A model generated the notes under the pieces. That model searched no databases and was not told the origin of the DNA. It was given only the letters and a program-made list of their open reading frames with translations. This document shows, piece by piece, positions 1-12,120 of a DNA stretch of 64,000 bases. Source of the DNA: Pseudomonas brassicacearum subsp. neoaurantiaca (GTDB lineage: Bacteria > Pseudomonadota > Gammaproteobacteria > Pseudomonadales > Pseudomonadaceae); the NCBI RefSeq assembly GCF_013608025.1, contig NZ_VDLV01000063.1, positions 246-64,245 of the forward strand. Reading direction: 5' to 3'. Made by a program: the position numbers and the translations under genes. Positions within the stretch are counted from its first letter, which is position 1; each line of letters starts with the position of its first letter.

Positions 1-1
1 A

Positions 2-40
2 TTCCCCGGTGCCGGCCAGCAAATCCCGCTGAACTTTTAG
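2..40 (+). CDS. C-terminal end of an upstream gene (partial)
   Basis: Reading from base 2 gives a short open frame ending in PGAGQQIPLNF and a TAG stop at 38-40. It is probably the tail of a gene that begins before the window, because glgE starts about 100 bases later with its own ribosome-binding site. Twelve residues are too few to name a family, and a chance open frame is possible. Confidence 0.3.
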   Translation, partial: FPGAGQQIPLNF

Positions 41-142
41 TCGCCGGTCCGGTTCGGAGCTTAAGTGAGTTTAATCAGGGACCCGTTGGGCCTTTACCGC
101 CACAAGCGCGTCCATGGGGCGTAGTAAAAGGAGCGATGCTCG

Positions 143-2140
143 ATGACTGCCGAACAGCCGACCGACTTGGTGTACAACCCGCATTTGCCGTTGTCCCAGG
201 CCTTGTTGTTGCCGCGTATTGCGATTGAAGACACCATGCCGGTGATCGACGGCGGGCAGTTCGCCGCCAAGGCCCTGGCCGGGCAGGACGTGACGGTGAC
301 CAGCAAAGTGTTCGCCGATGGCCACGACAAGTTGGCGGTGCGAATTCGCTGGCGGGCGCTGGACGATGATATCTGGAACAGCGAGGTGATGACCGAGCTG
401 GGCAATAACGGCTGGCGCGGTCAGTTCACTGTGCCGGCCGTGGGACGCTATGTGTTCTGCATCGAGGCGTGGTTCGACCAGTTCGCCAGCTTCCGCTATG
501 AGCTGGAAAAAAAATACGCCGCCGGGGTGCCCATCAGCCTGGAGCTGCAGGAAGGCCGCAATCATGTGCAACAGGCCGCTGAACGCAGCGACGGCGAATT
601 GAGTGAACAGCTGACGGCGTTGCACCATGAACTTTCGAGCCTGCTGCCGCAGGAACAGGTGACGTTGTTCCTCGCGCCGCGCAGCGCCGACCTGATGTCC
701 CTGGCCGATCATCGGCCCTACCTGAGCATCAGCCCCGAATATCCGTTGGATGTGGAGCGCGAGCGGGCCGAGTTCGCCAGTTGGTACGAGCTGTTTCCGC
801 GCTCGATCACCGACGATCCCAAGCGCCACGGCACGTTCAACGACGTGCACTCACGCTTGTCGGTGATCCAGGACATGGGTTTTGACGTGTTGTATTTCCC
901 GCCGATCCATCCGATCGGCCGCAGCTTCCGCAAAGGCCCGAACAATTCCCTCACCGCCGGTCCGGACGATCCGGGCAGCCCTTATGCCATCGGCAGCGAG
1001 GAGGGCGGACACGAAGCGATTCACCCACAGTTGGGCACTCGCGAAGATTTTCGTCGCCTGGTCGCCGCTGCCGCCGACCACGGCCTGGAGATCGCCCTGG
1101 ACTTCGCCATCCAGTGTTCCCAGGACCACCCTTGGCTCAAGCAGCATCCGGGCTGGTTCAGTTGGCGGCCGGACGGCACGATCAAATACGCCGAGAACCC
1201 GCCGAAGAAATACCAGGACATCGTCAACGTCGATTTCTATGCCGCCGATGCCATCCCCAGTCTCTGGATAGAGCTGCGGGATATCGTCGTCGGTTGGGTC
1301 AACGAAGGGGTGAAGATCTTCCGTGTCGATAATCCTCACACCAAGCCGTTGCCGTTCTGGCAGTGGCTGATCGCCGACGTACGCGCCCAACACCCGGAAG
1401 TGATCTTCCTCGCGGAAGCGTTCACTACGCCGGCGATGATGGCGCGGCTGGGCAAGGTCGGTTATTCCCAGAGCTACACGTATTTCACCTGGCGCAACAC
1501 CAAGGCCGAGCTGGCGACGTATTTCAGCGAACTCAATGAATCGCCATGGCGTGAATGCTACCGGCCGAATTTCTTCGTCAACACGCCGGACATCAACCCG
1601 GCGTTCCTGCATGAGTCGGGGCGTGCGGGTTTTCTGATCCGCGCGGCGCTGGCGACTATGGGCTCGGGGCTGTGGGGCATGTACTCGGGCTTTGAATTGT
1701 GCGAATCGGCGCCAGTGCCAGGCAAGGAGGAATACCTCGATTCGGAGAAATACGAAATCCGTCCTCGGGATTTCACCGCGCCGGGCAACATCATCGCCGA
1801 GATCGCCCAGCTCAACCGAATCCGCCGGCAAAACCCGGCGCTGCATACGCACTTGGGCCTGAAGATCTACAACGCCTGGAACGACAACATCCTGTACTTC
1901 GGCAAGCGCACGCCGGATGGCAGCAACTTCATCCTGGTGGCCGTGAGCCTCGATCCGCATAACGTCCAGGAAGCCAATTTCGAGCTGCCGCTGTGGGAGA
2001 TGGGCCTGCCCGACGACGCCCAGACCCAGGGCGAGGATTTGATGAACGGTCACCGCTGGACCTGGTATGGCAAGTACCAGTTCATGCGTATCGACCCGGC
2101 GTACCAGCCGTTCGGGATCTGGCGGATCAGCGTCGCATAA
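143..2140 (+). CDS. glgE: Alpha-1,4-glucan:maltose-1-phosphate maltosyltransferase
   Basis: GlgE transfers maltosyl units from alpha-maltose-1-phosphate to the non-reducing end of alpha-1,4-glucans in the cytoplasm. The 665-residue protein has the usual family length: an N-terminal beta-rich domain (about 1-200), then a GH13 barrel. The nucleophile Asp is at 396 in FRVDNPHTKP, the acid/base Glu at 425 in FLAEAF, and the third Asp near 483 in NTPDINP. The HTKP variant after the nucleophile is characteristic of GlgE rather than of amylases. The ATG follows an AAAGGAG box at 129-135. It is the first gene of a glgE-treS-glgB operon, so its donor sugar phosphate should come from the downstream TreS-maltokinase fusion. 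Confidence 0.95.
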   Translation: MTAEQPTDLVYNPHLPLSQALLLPRIAIEDTMPVIDGGQFAAKALAGQDVTVTSKVFADGHDKLAVRIRWRALDDDIWNSEVMTELGNNGWRGQFTVPAVGRYVFCIEAWFDQFASFRYELEKKYAAGVPISLELQEGRNHVQQAAERSDGELSEQLTALHHELSSLLPQEQVTLFLAPRSADLMSLADHRPYLSISPEYPLDVERERAEFASWYELFPRSITDDPKRHGTFNDVHSRLSVIQDMGFDVLYFPPIHPIGRSFRKGPNNSLTAGPDDPGSPYAIGSEEGGHEAIHPQLGTREDFRRLVAAAADHGLEIALDFAIQCSQDHPWLKQHPGWFSWRPDGTIKYAENPPKKYQDIVNVDFYAADAIPSLWIELRDIVVGWVNEGVKIFRVDNPHTKPLPFWQWLIADVRAQHPEVIFLAEAFTTPAMMARLGKVGYSQSYTYFTWRNTKAELATYFSELNESPWRECYRPNFFVNTPDINPAFLHESGRAGFLIRAALATMGSGLWGMYSGFELCESAPVPGKEEYLDSEKYEIRPRDFTAPGNIIAEIAQLNRIRRQNPALHTHLGLKIYNAWNDNILYFGKRTPDGSNFILVAVSLDPHNVQEANFELPLWEMGLPDDAQTQGEDLMNGHRWTWYGKYQFMRIDPAYQPFGIWRISVA

Positions 2141-2186
2141 AACAAAAGTGAGCGGATGAAGTGCTTTTGTGGCGAGGGAGCTTGCT

Positions 2187-2314
2187 GTGGCGAGGGGATT
2201 TATCCCCGTTGGGATGCGAAGCAGCCCCGAAAGCTTTAACGCCGCCTACCCGATAGGTCGGGCTTGTTTCATGGGGTCGCTTCGCAACCCAGCGGGGATA
2301 AATCCCCTCGCCAC
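2187..2314. repeat. REPIN, type 1 (GTGGCGAGGGGATTTATCCCC)-family, with type 2 remnant
   Basis: Two inverted copies begin GTGGCGAGGGGATTTATC and enclose a variable loop. A truncated copy of the second REP type (GTGGCGAGGGAGCTTGCT) abuts its left end at 2169-2186. It fills the 231-base gap between glgE and treS, inside the operon, where such hairpins can change the stability of the transcript on either side. Confidence 0.85.
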
Positions 2315-2371
2315 AAAAGGCCTGATCACAAAACAAGACCCGCGGTTTTATCGAATTTTCAGGAGTTGCAA

Positions 2372-5716
<3,345 letters not shown>

Positions 5717-5727
5717 TGGAGAGAATC

Positions 5728-7962
5728 ATGAGTGTCTCGAACAAGGAATCACAGGGGCAGGCCAAAGAGTCACTGCTGCCAGCCCCCCATGACATCGACG
5801 CGCTGGTGCGCGCCGAACACCACGATCCGTTTTCGATCCTGGGCCCCCATGGAGACGGGGCGGGCGGGCAATTCATCCGGGCGTACCTGCCCGGTGCGCT
5901 GAGCGTGCATGTGCTCGCCCGTGATGGCGGCGAAGAACTCGGCGAGTTGCAGATTACCGAAACCCCGGGTTTGTTTGTCGGCCATTTCGACCGTGCCCAG
6001 CCATATCTGTTGCGCACCCGTTGGGCCGGCGGCGAGCAGGTCGCAGAGGATCCGTACAGCTTCGGTCCGCTGCTGGGGGAAATGGATCTCTACCTGTTTG
6101 CCGAGGGCAATCACCGCGACCTTAGCGCTTGCCTTGGCGCGCAATTGAAGACAGTGGATGGCATCGATGGCGTGCGCTTTGCTGTCTGGGCGCCGAATGC
6201 GCGCCGGGTGTCGGTGGTGGGTGACTTCAACGTCTGGGACGGGCGCCGGCATCCGATGCGCATCCGTTATCCATCCGGCGTGTGGGAGATATTCATCCCA
6301 AGGCTCGGGCCCGGCGAAGGCTACAAATATGAAATCCTCGGCGCCCACGGCATCCTGCCGCTCAAGGCCGACCCGGTGGCCCTGGCCACGCAGATGCCGC
6401 CCGATACGGCGTCCAAGGTTGCCTCGCCACTGAAAATCGAATGGCACGACGACGAGTGGATGCAAAGCCGTCGTGAACGCCAACTACCGGGCGCGCCGCT
6501 GTCGATCTATGAACTGCACGCCGGCTCCTGGCAATGCGAGATCGACGAGGCGGGCGAGGTCTCCCGGCAATTCAACTGGCATGAACTGGCTGAGCGGTTG
6601 ATTCCCTACGTCAAGGACCTGGGCTTCACTCACATCGAGCTGATGCCGATCATGGAACACCCGTTCGGTGGCTCGTGGGGCTATCAGCCGCTGTCGCAAT
6701 TTGCGCCCACGGCGCGTTTTGGCTCGCCCGATGATTTCGCCGCGTTCGTCAACGCCTGTCATAAGGCCGATATTGGCGTGATCCTGGACTGGGTGCCCGC
6801 GCACTTTCCCACCGACACCCACGGCCTGGCCCAGTTTGATGGCACCGCGCTGTATGAATACGGCAACCCGCTGGAAGGTTTCCACCAGGATTGGGACACG
6901 CTGATCTACAACCTCGGGCGCACCGAAGTCCACGGTTTCATGCTGGCGTCGGCGTTGCACTGGCTCAAGCATTTCCACGTCGACGGCCTGCGGGTGGATG
7001 CCGTGGCCTCGATGCTGTATCGCGACTATTCGCGCAAGGCCGGCGAATGGGTGCCTAACCGCCACGGCGGACGGGAGAATCTCGAAGCCATCGACTTCTT
7101 GCGGCATCTCAACGACGTGGTCGCGCTGGAAACCCCGGGCGCGCTGGTCATCGCCGAGGAATCCACCGCCTGGCCCGGTGTCAGCCAGAGCACGCAGCAG
7201 GGCGGCCTGGGTTTCGCCTATAAATGGAACATGGGTTGGATGCACGATTCGCTGCATTACATCCAGCAGGATCCGGTGTACCGCGCCCACCATCACAACG
7301 AGCTCAGTTTTGGCCTGGTGTACGCCTGGTCCGAGCGGTTTGTCCTGCCGATTTCCCACGATGAGGTGGTCCATGGCAAACGCTCGCTGATCGACAAAAT
7401 GCCCGGCGACCGCTGGCAGAAATTCGCCAACCTGCGGGCCTATCTGAGTTTCATGTGGGGCCATCCGGGCAAGAAATTGCTGTTCATGGGCTGCGAGTTC
7501 GGCCAATGGCGCGAGTGGAACCATGACCAGCAATTGGACTGGTACCTGCTGCAATATCCCGAGCACAGGGGCGTGCAGAAACTGGTGAGCGACCTGAACC
7601 GGTTGTATCGCGAAGAGCCGGCGCTGCACGATCAGGACGACGCGCCTCAAGGCTTCCAATGGCTGATTGGCGACGACGCGCTCAACAGCGTCTATGCGTG
7701 GTTGCGCTGGAGCAAGGACGGTCGGCCGGTGCTGGTTGTCGCCAACTTCACGCCGGTGCCGCGCGAGGCGTATCGGGTCGGCGTGCCGTTTGGCGGGCGC
7801 TGGGTGGAACTGCTCAACAGCGATGCCGACACCTACGCCGGATCGAATTACGGCAATGGCGGTGGCGCTTCCACCGAGGCGATCCCCAGCCACGGCCAGG
7901 CGCTGTCGCTGGAACTGAACCTGCCGCCGCTGGCGGTGTTGATTCTGCGGCCGGAAGGGTAG
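5728..7962 (+). CDS. glgB: 1,4-alpha-glucan branching enzyme
   Basis: GlgB introduces alpha-1,6 branches into the glucan made by GlgE. The 744-residue protein has the two-part N-terminal region of long-form branching enzymes (a CBM48 domain at about 120-220, WAPNARRVSVVGDFN) and a GH13 barrel. Nucleophile Asp is at 424 in LRVDAVASMLY, acid/base Glu at 477 in IAEESTAWPG, and Asp at 545 in ISHDEVVHGK. The ATG at 5728 has GGAG at 5718-5721; a GTG at 5716 in the same frame overlaps the treS stop and is less likely. It is the last gene of the operon, ending just before a REPIN. Confidence 0.95.
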   Translation: MSVSNKESQGQAKESLLPAPHDIDALVRAEHHDPFSILGPHGDGAGGQFIRAYLPGALSVHVLARDGGEELGELQITETPGLFVGHFDRAQPYLLRTRWAGGEQVAEDPYSFGPLLGEMDLYLFAEGNHRDLSACLGAQLKTVDGIDGVRFAVWAPNARRVSVVGDFNVWDGRRHPMRIRYPSGVWEIFIPRLGPGEGYKYEILGAHGILPLKADPVALATQMPPDTASKVASPLKIEWHDDEWMQSRRERQLPGAPLSIYELHAGSWQCEIDEAGEVSRQFNWHELAERLIPYVKDLGFTHIELMPIMEHPFGGSWGYQPLSQFAPTARFGSPDDFAAFVNACHKADIGVILDWVPAHFPTDTHGLAQFDGTALYEYGNPLEGFHQDWDTLIYNLGRTEVHGFMLASALHWLKHFHVDGLRVDAVASMLYRDYSRKAGEWVPNRHGGRENLEAIDFLRHLNDVVALETPGALVIAEESTAWPGVSQSTQQGGLGFAYKWNMGWMHDSLHYIQQDPVYRAHHHNELSFGLVYAWSERFVLPISHDEVVHGKRSLIDKMPGDRWQKFANLRAYLSFMWGHPGKKLLFMGCEFGQWREWNHDQQLDWYLLQYPEHRGVQKLVSDLNRLYREEPALHDQDDAPQGFQWLIGDDALNSVYAWLRWSKDGRPVLVVANFTPVPREAYRVGVPFGGRWVELLNSDADTYAGSNYGNGGGASTEAIPSHGQALSLELNLPPLAVLILRPEG

Positions 7963-7980
7963 GCCCAGACTCAGATCCAA

Positions 7981-8069
7981 TGTGGGAGCGAGCTTGCTCG
8001 CGATGGCGGTCAGTCGGTCACAATAGTGCTGACAGACACTCCGCTATCGCGAGCAAGCTCGCTCCCACA
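7981..8069. repeat. REPIN, type 3 (TGTGGGAGCGAGCTTGCTCGCGA)
   Basis: Inverted copies of TGTGGGAGCGAGCTTGCTCG flank a short variable core. It separates the convergent glgB and gudD genes and may act as a bidirectional transcript end. Confidence 0.85.
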
Positions 8070-8087
8070 GGGTCAAAGTTTTGGTGG

Positions 8088-9431
8088 TCAGCGAACCAGG
8101 CACGGCTGCTTGTTGTTGAACGTCCAGCCCGGGATCAGGTACTGCATCGCCACCGAGTCGTCCCGCGCCCCGAGCCCCATGCCTTTGTACAACTCATGAG
8201 CCTTGGCCAACTGGTCCATGTCCAACTCGATCCCCAGCCCAGGTTTCTTCGGCACTTGCACGCAACCGCCCTTGATCTGCAATGGCGCCTTGGTCAACCG
8301 TTGGCCGTCCTGCCAGATCCAGTGGGTGTCGATGGCGGTGATGTCGCCTGGTGCGGCGGCCGCGACGTGGGTGAACATCGCCAGGGAAATGTCGAAGTGG
8401 TTGTTGGAATGCGAGCCCCAGGTCAGGCCCCATTCGTTGCACATCTGCGCCACACGTACCGAACCCTGCATCGTCCAGAAGTGCGGGTCGGCCAATGGAA
8501 TATCCACTGACTGCAAGGTGATCGCATGACCCATTTCGCGCCAGTCGGTAGCAATCATGTTGGTGGCGGTCTTGAGGCCGGTGGCGCGACGGAACTCGGC
8601 CATGACTTCGCGACCCGAATAGCCATTCTCCGCCCCGCAAGGGTCCTCGGCGTACGCCAGCACCTTGTGCTGGTCGCGGCACAAGCGGATCGCTTCCTTG
8701 AGTGACCAGGCGCCGTTGGGGTCCAGGGTGATACGCGCCTGGGGAAAGCGTTCGGCCAATGCCGTCACCGCTTCGATTTCCTCGTCGCCCTTGAGCACGC
8801 CGCCCTTGAGCTTGAAATCCTGGAAACCGTAGTGCGCGTGGGCTGCTTCGGCCAGGCGTACCACCGAGTCGGCGTCCAGGGCTTTTTCGTGGCGCACGCG
8901 GAACCAGTCGTTATCGGCGTCCGGTTCGCTGCGGTAGGGCAGGTCGGTCTGCTGGCGATCACCGACATAAAACAGATAGCCGAGCATCTTCACTTCGTCG
9001 CGCTGCTGGCCCTCGCCGAGCAGGGCGGCGACCGGGACATCCAGATGCTGGCCGAGCAGATCCAGCAACGCAGCTTCCAGGCCAGTGACGGCGTGGATGG
9101 TGATACGCAAGTCGAACGTTTGCAGGCCACGGCCGCCAGCGTCGCGGTCGGCGAAGGCCTGGCGCACGCTGTTGAGAATCTTCTGGTAGGTGCCGATGGG
9201 ACTGCCGACCACCAGCGAACGGGCATCTTCCAGGGTCTGGCGAATGCGCTCGCCGCCGGGTACTTCGCCCACGCCGGTGTGCCCGGCGTTGTCCTTGAGG
9301 ATGACGATGTTGCGGGTGAAGAACGGGCCATGGGCGCCGCTGAGGTTCAGCAGCATGCCGTCATGGCCGGCCACGGGCACGACTTGCATGCTGGTGATGA
9401 TCGGGGCTTTGCTGGTTTCTGGCGTAGTCAT
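8088..9431 (-). CDS. gudD: Glucarate dehydratase
   Basis: GudD dehydrates D-glucarate to 5-keto-4-deoxy-D-glucarate in hexarate breakdown. The 447-residue enolase-superfamily protein has its catalytic lysines in FKLKGG (K207, K209). Metal ligands lie in LDPNGAW (D237), AEDPCG (E262) and near N291, and the histidine is in SHSNNHFD (H341). These positions agree with those known for characterised glucarate dehydratases. It lies 29 bases downstream of the hexarate transporter gene on the same strand, so the two should form one operon controlled by the divergent FadR-type regulator. Confidence 0.95.
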   Translation of the reverse strand: MTTPETSKAPIITSMQVVPVAGHDGMLLNLSGAHGPFFTRNIVILKDNAGHTGVGEVPGGERIRQTLEDARSLVVGSPIGTYQKILNSVRQAFADRDAGGRGLQTFDLRITIHAVTGLEAALLDLLGQHLDVPVAALLGEGQQRDEVKMLGYLFYVGDRQQTDLPYRSEPDADNDWFRVRHEKALDADSVVRLAEAAHAHYGFQDFKLKGGVLKGDEEIEAVTALAERFPQARITLDPNGAWSLKEAIRLCRDQHKVLAYAEDPCGAENGYSGREVMAEFRRATGLKTATNMIATDWREMGHAITLQSVDIPLADPHFWTMQGSVRVAQMCNEWGLTWGSHSNNHFDISLAMFTHVAAAAPGDITAIDTHWIWQDGQRLTKAPLQIKGGCVQVPKKPGLGIELDMDQLAKAHELYKGMGLGARDDSVAMQYLIPGWTFNNKQPCLVR

Positions 9432-9460
9432 CGTGTATGTATCCTTGATTATTGTTGTGG

Positions 9461-10807
9461 TCAGGCATGGCTGGTGACCGGGTCAGCGGAGGTCGTGACG
9501 GTTTTCGGCTTGGGTGTATTGCGTGCGGCGAAAACAATGATCGCGGCGATGATCGACGTGGCTGCGAGGCCATACAGGCCGCCCTGGATCGAGCCGGTGT
9601 GCTGCTCCAGCAAGCCGAAGGTGGTCGGGGCAACGAAGCCGCCGAGGTTGCCCACCGAGTTGATCAGCGCGATCACGCCGGCAGCGATGCGTGCGTCCAG
9701 GTAGGCCTGGGGAATCGGCCAGAACAGCGAGGAAGCCGACTTGAAACCCAGGGCTGCGAAGCAGATCGCGACGAAGGCGAAGATCGGCCCGCCAGTGGTG
9801 GACATGAACATGCCCGCCGCAGCGATCAACAGGGCCGCGGCGACCCAGGCCTGTTGGAATTTCCACTTGGCTGACAGCGAGGCGAAGGCGTACATGCCGA
9901 CGATCGACAGTAACCAGGGAATCGAATTGAACAGTCCCACTTGGAGGTCGCTCAATTCGCCCATCTTCTTGATGATGCTCGGCAGCCAGAAGGTCGCGGC
10001 ATAGATCGTCAATTGAATGAAGAAATAGATCAGGCAGAACAGGATGATCTGGCGGTCCTTGAGCAGTTGGCCGATGGACAGCTTGATCGGTGTCGCGGCT
10101 TCGCGGGCGGCCTGTTCATCGTCGATGGCCTTGACCAGCGCGTCCTGCTCGGCGCGGTCCAGCCACTTGGCGTCGTGGGGCTTGGAGTCCAGCCAGAACC
10201 AGACGAAGAAGCACAGGCCGACGGAGAACATCCCTTCGATGAAGTACATCCACTGCCAACCGTGCAGGCCCATGCCGTTGATCTGTAGGAGCAGCCCCGA
10301 CAACGGGCCGGAAATCAGCGAAGCGATCGCCGAGCCGCTTAGGAAAATGGCAATGGCCTTGCCGCGCTCGACCCCGGGCAACCAACGGGTGAAATAGTAG
10401 ATCACGCCAGGGAAGAAACCGGCCTCGGCCACACCCAGCAGGAAGCGCAGGATGTAGAAGTGGGTTTCGTTCTGGATGAAGGCCATGCCCGCCGCCACCA
10501 GGCCCCAGGTGAGCATGATGCGCGTCAGCCAGATTCGGGCGCCGATGCGTTGCAGGAGGATGTTGGAAGGGACTTCGAACAGCGCGTAGCCGATGAAGAA
10601 CAGGCCGGCGCCGAAGCCGTATGCGGCTGCGCCGATGCCCAGGTCGTGCTCCATGTGGGCGCGGACGAAGCCGATGTTCACGCGGTCGATGTAGTTGACG
10701 ATGAACATGATGACGAACAGCGGCAGGATGTGGCGCTTGACCTTGGAGATGGCCGATTGCAGCACCGGATCCACGCCGGCATTCGCCTTGAGGCTGGAGG
10801 TGTTCAC
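9461..10807 (-). CDS. gudP: MFS glucarate/galactarate transporter
   Basis: This is a 448-residue major-facilitator permease of the anion:cation symporter (phthalate permease) family with about 12 membrane segments. The N-terminal half contains the family signature NYIDRVNIGF and the loop GARIWLTRIM. Its place directly before gudD makes hexarate uptake the likely role. The start chosen is the GTG at 10807 (protein begins VNTSSLKAN), which has GGAG nine bases upstream; a GTG five codons earlier contains the ribosome-binding site itself. Exact substrate range (glucarate, galactarate) cannot be read from the sequence. Confidence 0.88.
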   Translation of the reverse strand: MNTSSLKANAGVDPVLQSAISKVKRHILPLFVIMFIVNYIDRVNIGFVRAHMEHDLGIGAAAYGFGAGLFFIGYALFEVPSNILLQRIGARIWLTRIMLTWGLVAAGMAFIQNETHFYILRFLLGVAEAGFFPGVIYYFTRWLPGVERGKAIAIFLSGSAIASLISGPLSGLLLQINGMGLHGWQWMYFIEGMFSVGLCFFVWFWLDSKPHDAKWLDRAEQDALVKAIDDEQAAREAATPIKLSIGQLLKDRQIILFCLIYFFIQLTIYAATFWLPSIIKKMGELSDLQVGLFNSIPWLLSIVGMYAFASLSAKWKFQQAWVAAALLIAAAGMFMSTTGGPIFAFVAICFAALGFKSASSLFWPIPQAYLDARIAAGVIALINSVGNLGGFVAPTTFGLLEQHTGSIQGGLYGLAATSIIAAIIVFAARNTPKPKTVTTSADPVTSHA

Positions 10808-10869
10808 TGATTTTTCTCCCACTCGTTATTTTTATGCGGGGCATCGTGCAGGTGTCGATGTTGATAGAC

Positions 10870-10900
10870 ATCATACAAGTTGATTTTTTTGTATGACAAG
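10870..10900. promoter_or_regulatory. Paired FadR-type operator sites before gudP
   Basis: Two similar half-palindromic sites, ATCATACAAGTTGAT (10870-10884) and TTTGTATGACAAG (10888-10900), lie in opposite orientation about 65 bases upstream of gudP. FadR-subfamily GntR regulators commonly bind TTGTATGAC-like palindromes, so these are probably sites for the regulator encoded at 11145. Confidence 0.6.
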
Positions 10901-11055
10901 CTGTTTTTGAGTGCTGCTGGATGGACGGTTAAGGTTTTTAATACCGTGTTCATTGGCCGGTATTGGATTTATGACTTTTGCGAGAAGGAGCGGCGCCGAT
11001 GATGTTGTGTGGTGCTTAGCCCGATTTTTGGTAGAAAATAGCGCTTTGATTGAGT

Positions 11056-11072
11056 GTTGTCATACAAGTTGG
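11056..11072. promoter_or_regulatory. FadR-type operator before the regulator gene
   Basis: GTTGTCATACAAGTTGG repeats the core of the two sites near gudP (ATACAAGTTG). It lies about 75 bases before the FadR-type gene, suggesting autoregulation. The rest of the 337-base gap 10808-11144 shows no coding potential. Confidence 0.55.
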
Positions 11073-11144
11073 CGTCTGTGAATGGAGCACTTCCGACGCG
11101 GCCAGTGATAGGATCGACAAGCCTGTCTTCAAGGAACCCGGCAC

Positions 11145-11858
11145 ATGCAGCAAGACACCGAAACGCCCCTGCGCAAGCGCACCCACAATCTGGCCCATGA
11201 CCTGGTGGCGAAGTTGAGCCAGAGCATTCTGCTCGGGCAGTTGAAGCCGGGGGAAAAGCTGCCATCCGAAGGTGCCATCGTGCGCGAGCATGGGGTCAGC
11301 CGCACGGTAGTGCGCGAGGCGATTTCCAAGTTGCAGGCGTCGGGGCTGGTGGAGACTCGCCACGGCATCGGCACCTTTGTGCTGGAGCCGAATGGCGAGC
11401 AAGGGTTGCGGCTCAACGTCGATACCGCGGCGGGCGTCCGGGGCATTCTGGAACTGCGCCTGGGCCTGGAGACCCAGGCGGCCGCATTGGCGGCCCAGCG
11501 CCGCAGCGAAGAGCAATTGCAGCAGATGCGTCAGGCGTTGGATGATTACCAGCGCTTGCTCAGCAACAACGACAGCTGCGTCGAGGCTGACCGGCGTTTT
11601 CATCTGCTGATTGCCGAAGCCACGGCCAACAGCTGTTTTGTCGAGATCATGCAGCACCTGGGCAGCGCAATGATTCCCCGCACCAGGGTGAACATGGCCG
11701 AGCGCGGCCAGGCGGACCTGGGCAGGCTCGCGCAGTTTGCCAACCTGGAACACGAAGCGATCTTCAACGCCATCAAGCGCCAGGACCCCGACGCCGCCCG
11801 CGCGGCCATGTGGCTGCACCTGACCAACAGCCGCGATCGGTTTGGCGCGGGGAGCTGA
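11145..11858 (+). CDS. FadR-family GntR regulator of glucarate genes
   Basis: This is a 237-residue regulator. The N-terminal winged helix (about 15-80) has the GntR pattern LPSEGAIVREHGVSRTVVRE followed by GIGTFV. The C-terminal FCD domain (about 95-230) carries the usual metal-binding Asp and three His in DRRFHLLIAEA, NLEHEAIF and MWLHLTNS. It is divergent from gudP-gudD, with matching operator-like sites at both promoters. The likely role is hexarate-responsive repression, with the ligand bound by the FCD domain. Confidence 0.85.
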   Translation: MQQDTETPLRKRTHNLAHDLVAKLSQSILLGQLKPGEKLPSEGAIVREHGVSRTVVREAISKLQASGLVETRHGIGTFVLEPNGEQGLRLNVDTAAGVRGILELRLGLETQAAALAAQRRSEEQLQQMRQALDDYQRLLSNNDSCVEADRRFHLLIAEATANSCFVEIMQHLGSAMIPRTRVNMAERGQADLGRLAQFANLEHEAIFNAIKRQDPDAARAAMWLHLTNSRDRFGAGS

Positions 11859-11890
11859 CCAGTCTCTTTGGCTGAGCCACCGTCTTCGTC

Positions 11891-11992
11891 GGATCGCCGC
11901 CCGGAGCAGGCTCGCTCCCATAATGGATCTGACTTTTTCTTGAGTTCTGCAACCACCACAGAACCCTGTGGGAGCGAGCCTGCTCGCGAAGG
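11891..11992. repeat. REPIN, type 3, inverted arrangement
   Basis: The left half reads GAGCAGGCTCGCTCCCA and the right half TGTGGGAGCGAGCCTGCTCGCGA, so the TGTGGGAG ends face inward, opposite to most copies in this window. It lies between the regulator gene and the thiolase operon terminator. Confidence 0.75.
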
Positions 11993-12026
11993 GGCCAGCA
12001 AGATTTAAAGAAAATCAGTAGGCATT

Positions 12027-12057
12027 AAAAAACCGGCGCAACCAAGGTTGCGCCGGT
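12027..12057 (-). terminator. Rho-independent terminator of the thiolase operon
   Basis: ACCGGCGCAACC pairs with GGTTGCGCCGGT across a short loop. Read on the minus strand, the stem is followed by a run of Ts (the A-run at 12027-12032). It lies about 65 bases after the thiolase stop. Confidence 0.8.
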
Positions 12058-12120
12058 GGTGGTGCCAGTGGTCGCGCGGATGTCGTGGGTCCATGCGACC
12101 ACCGTTGTGCCTGTTGTCGG

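Noticed and set aside
7659..8510. 283-codon plus-strand frame crossing the end of glgB, a REPIN and gudD
   Set aside because: It overlaps two clear genes and a repeat and has no motif of its own.
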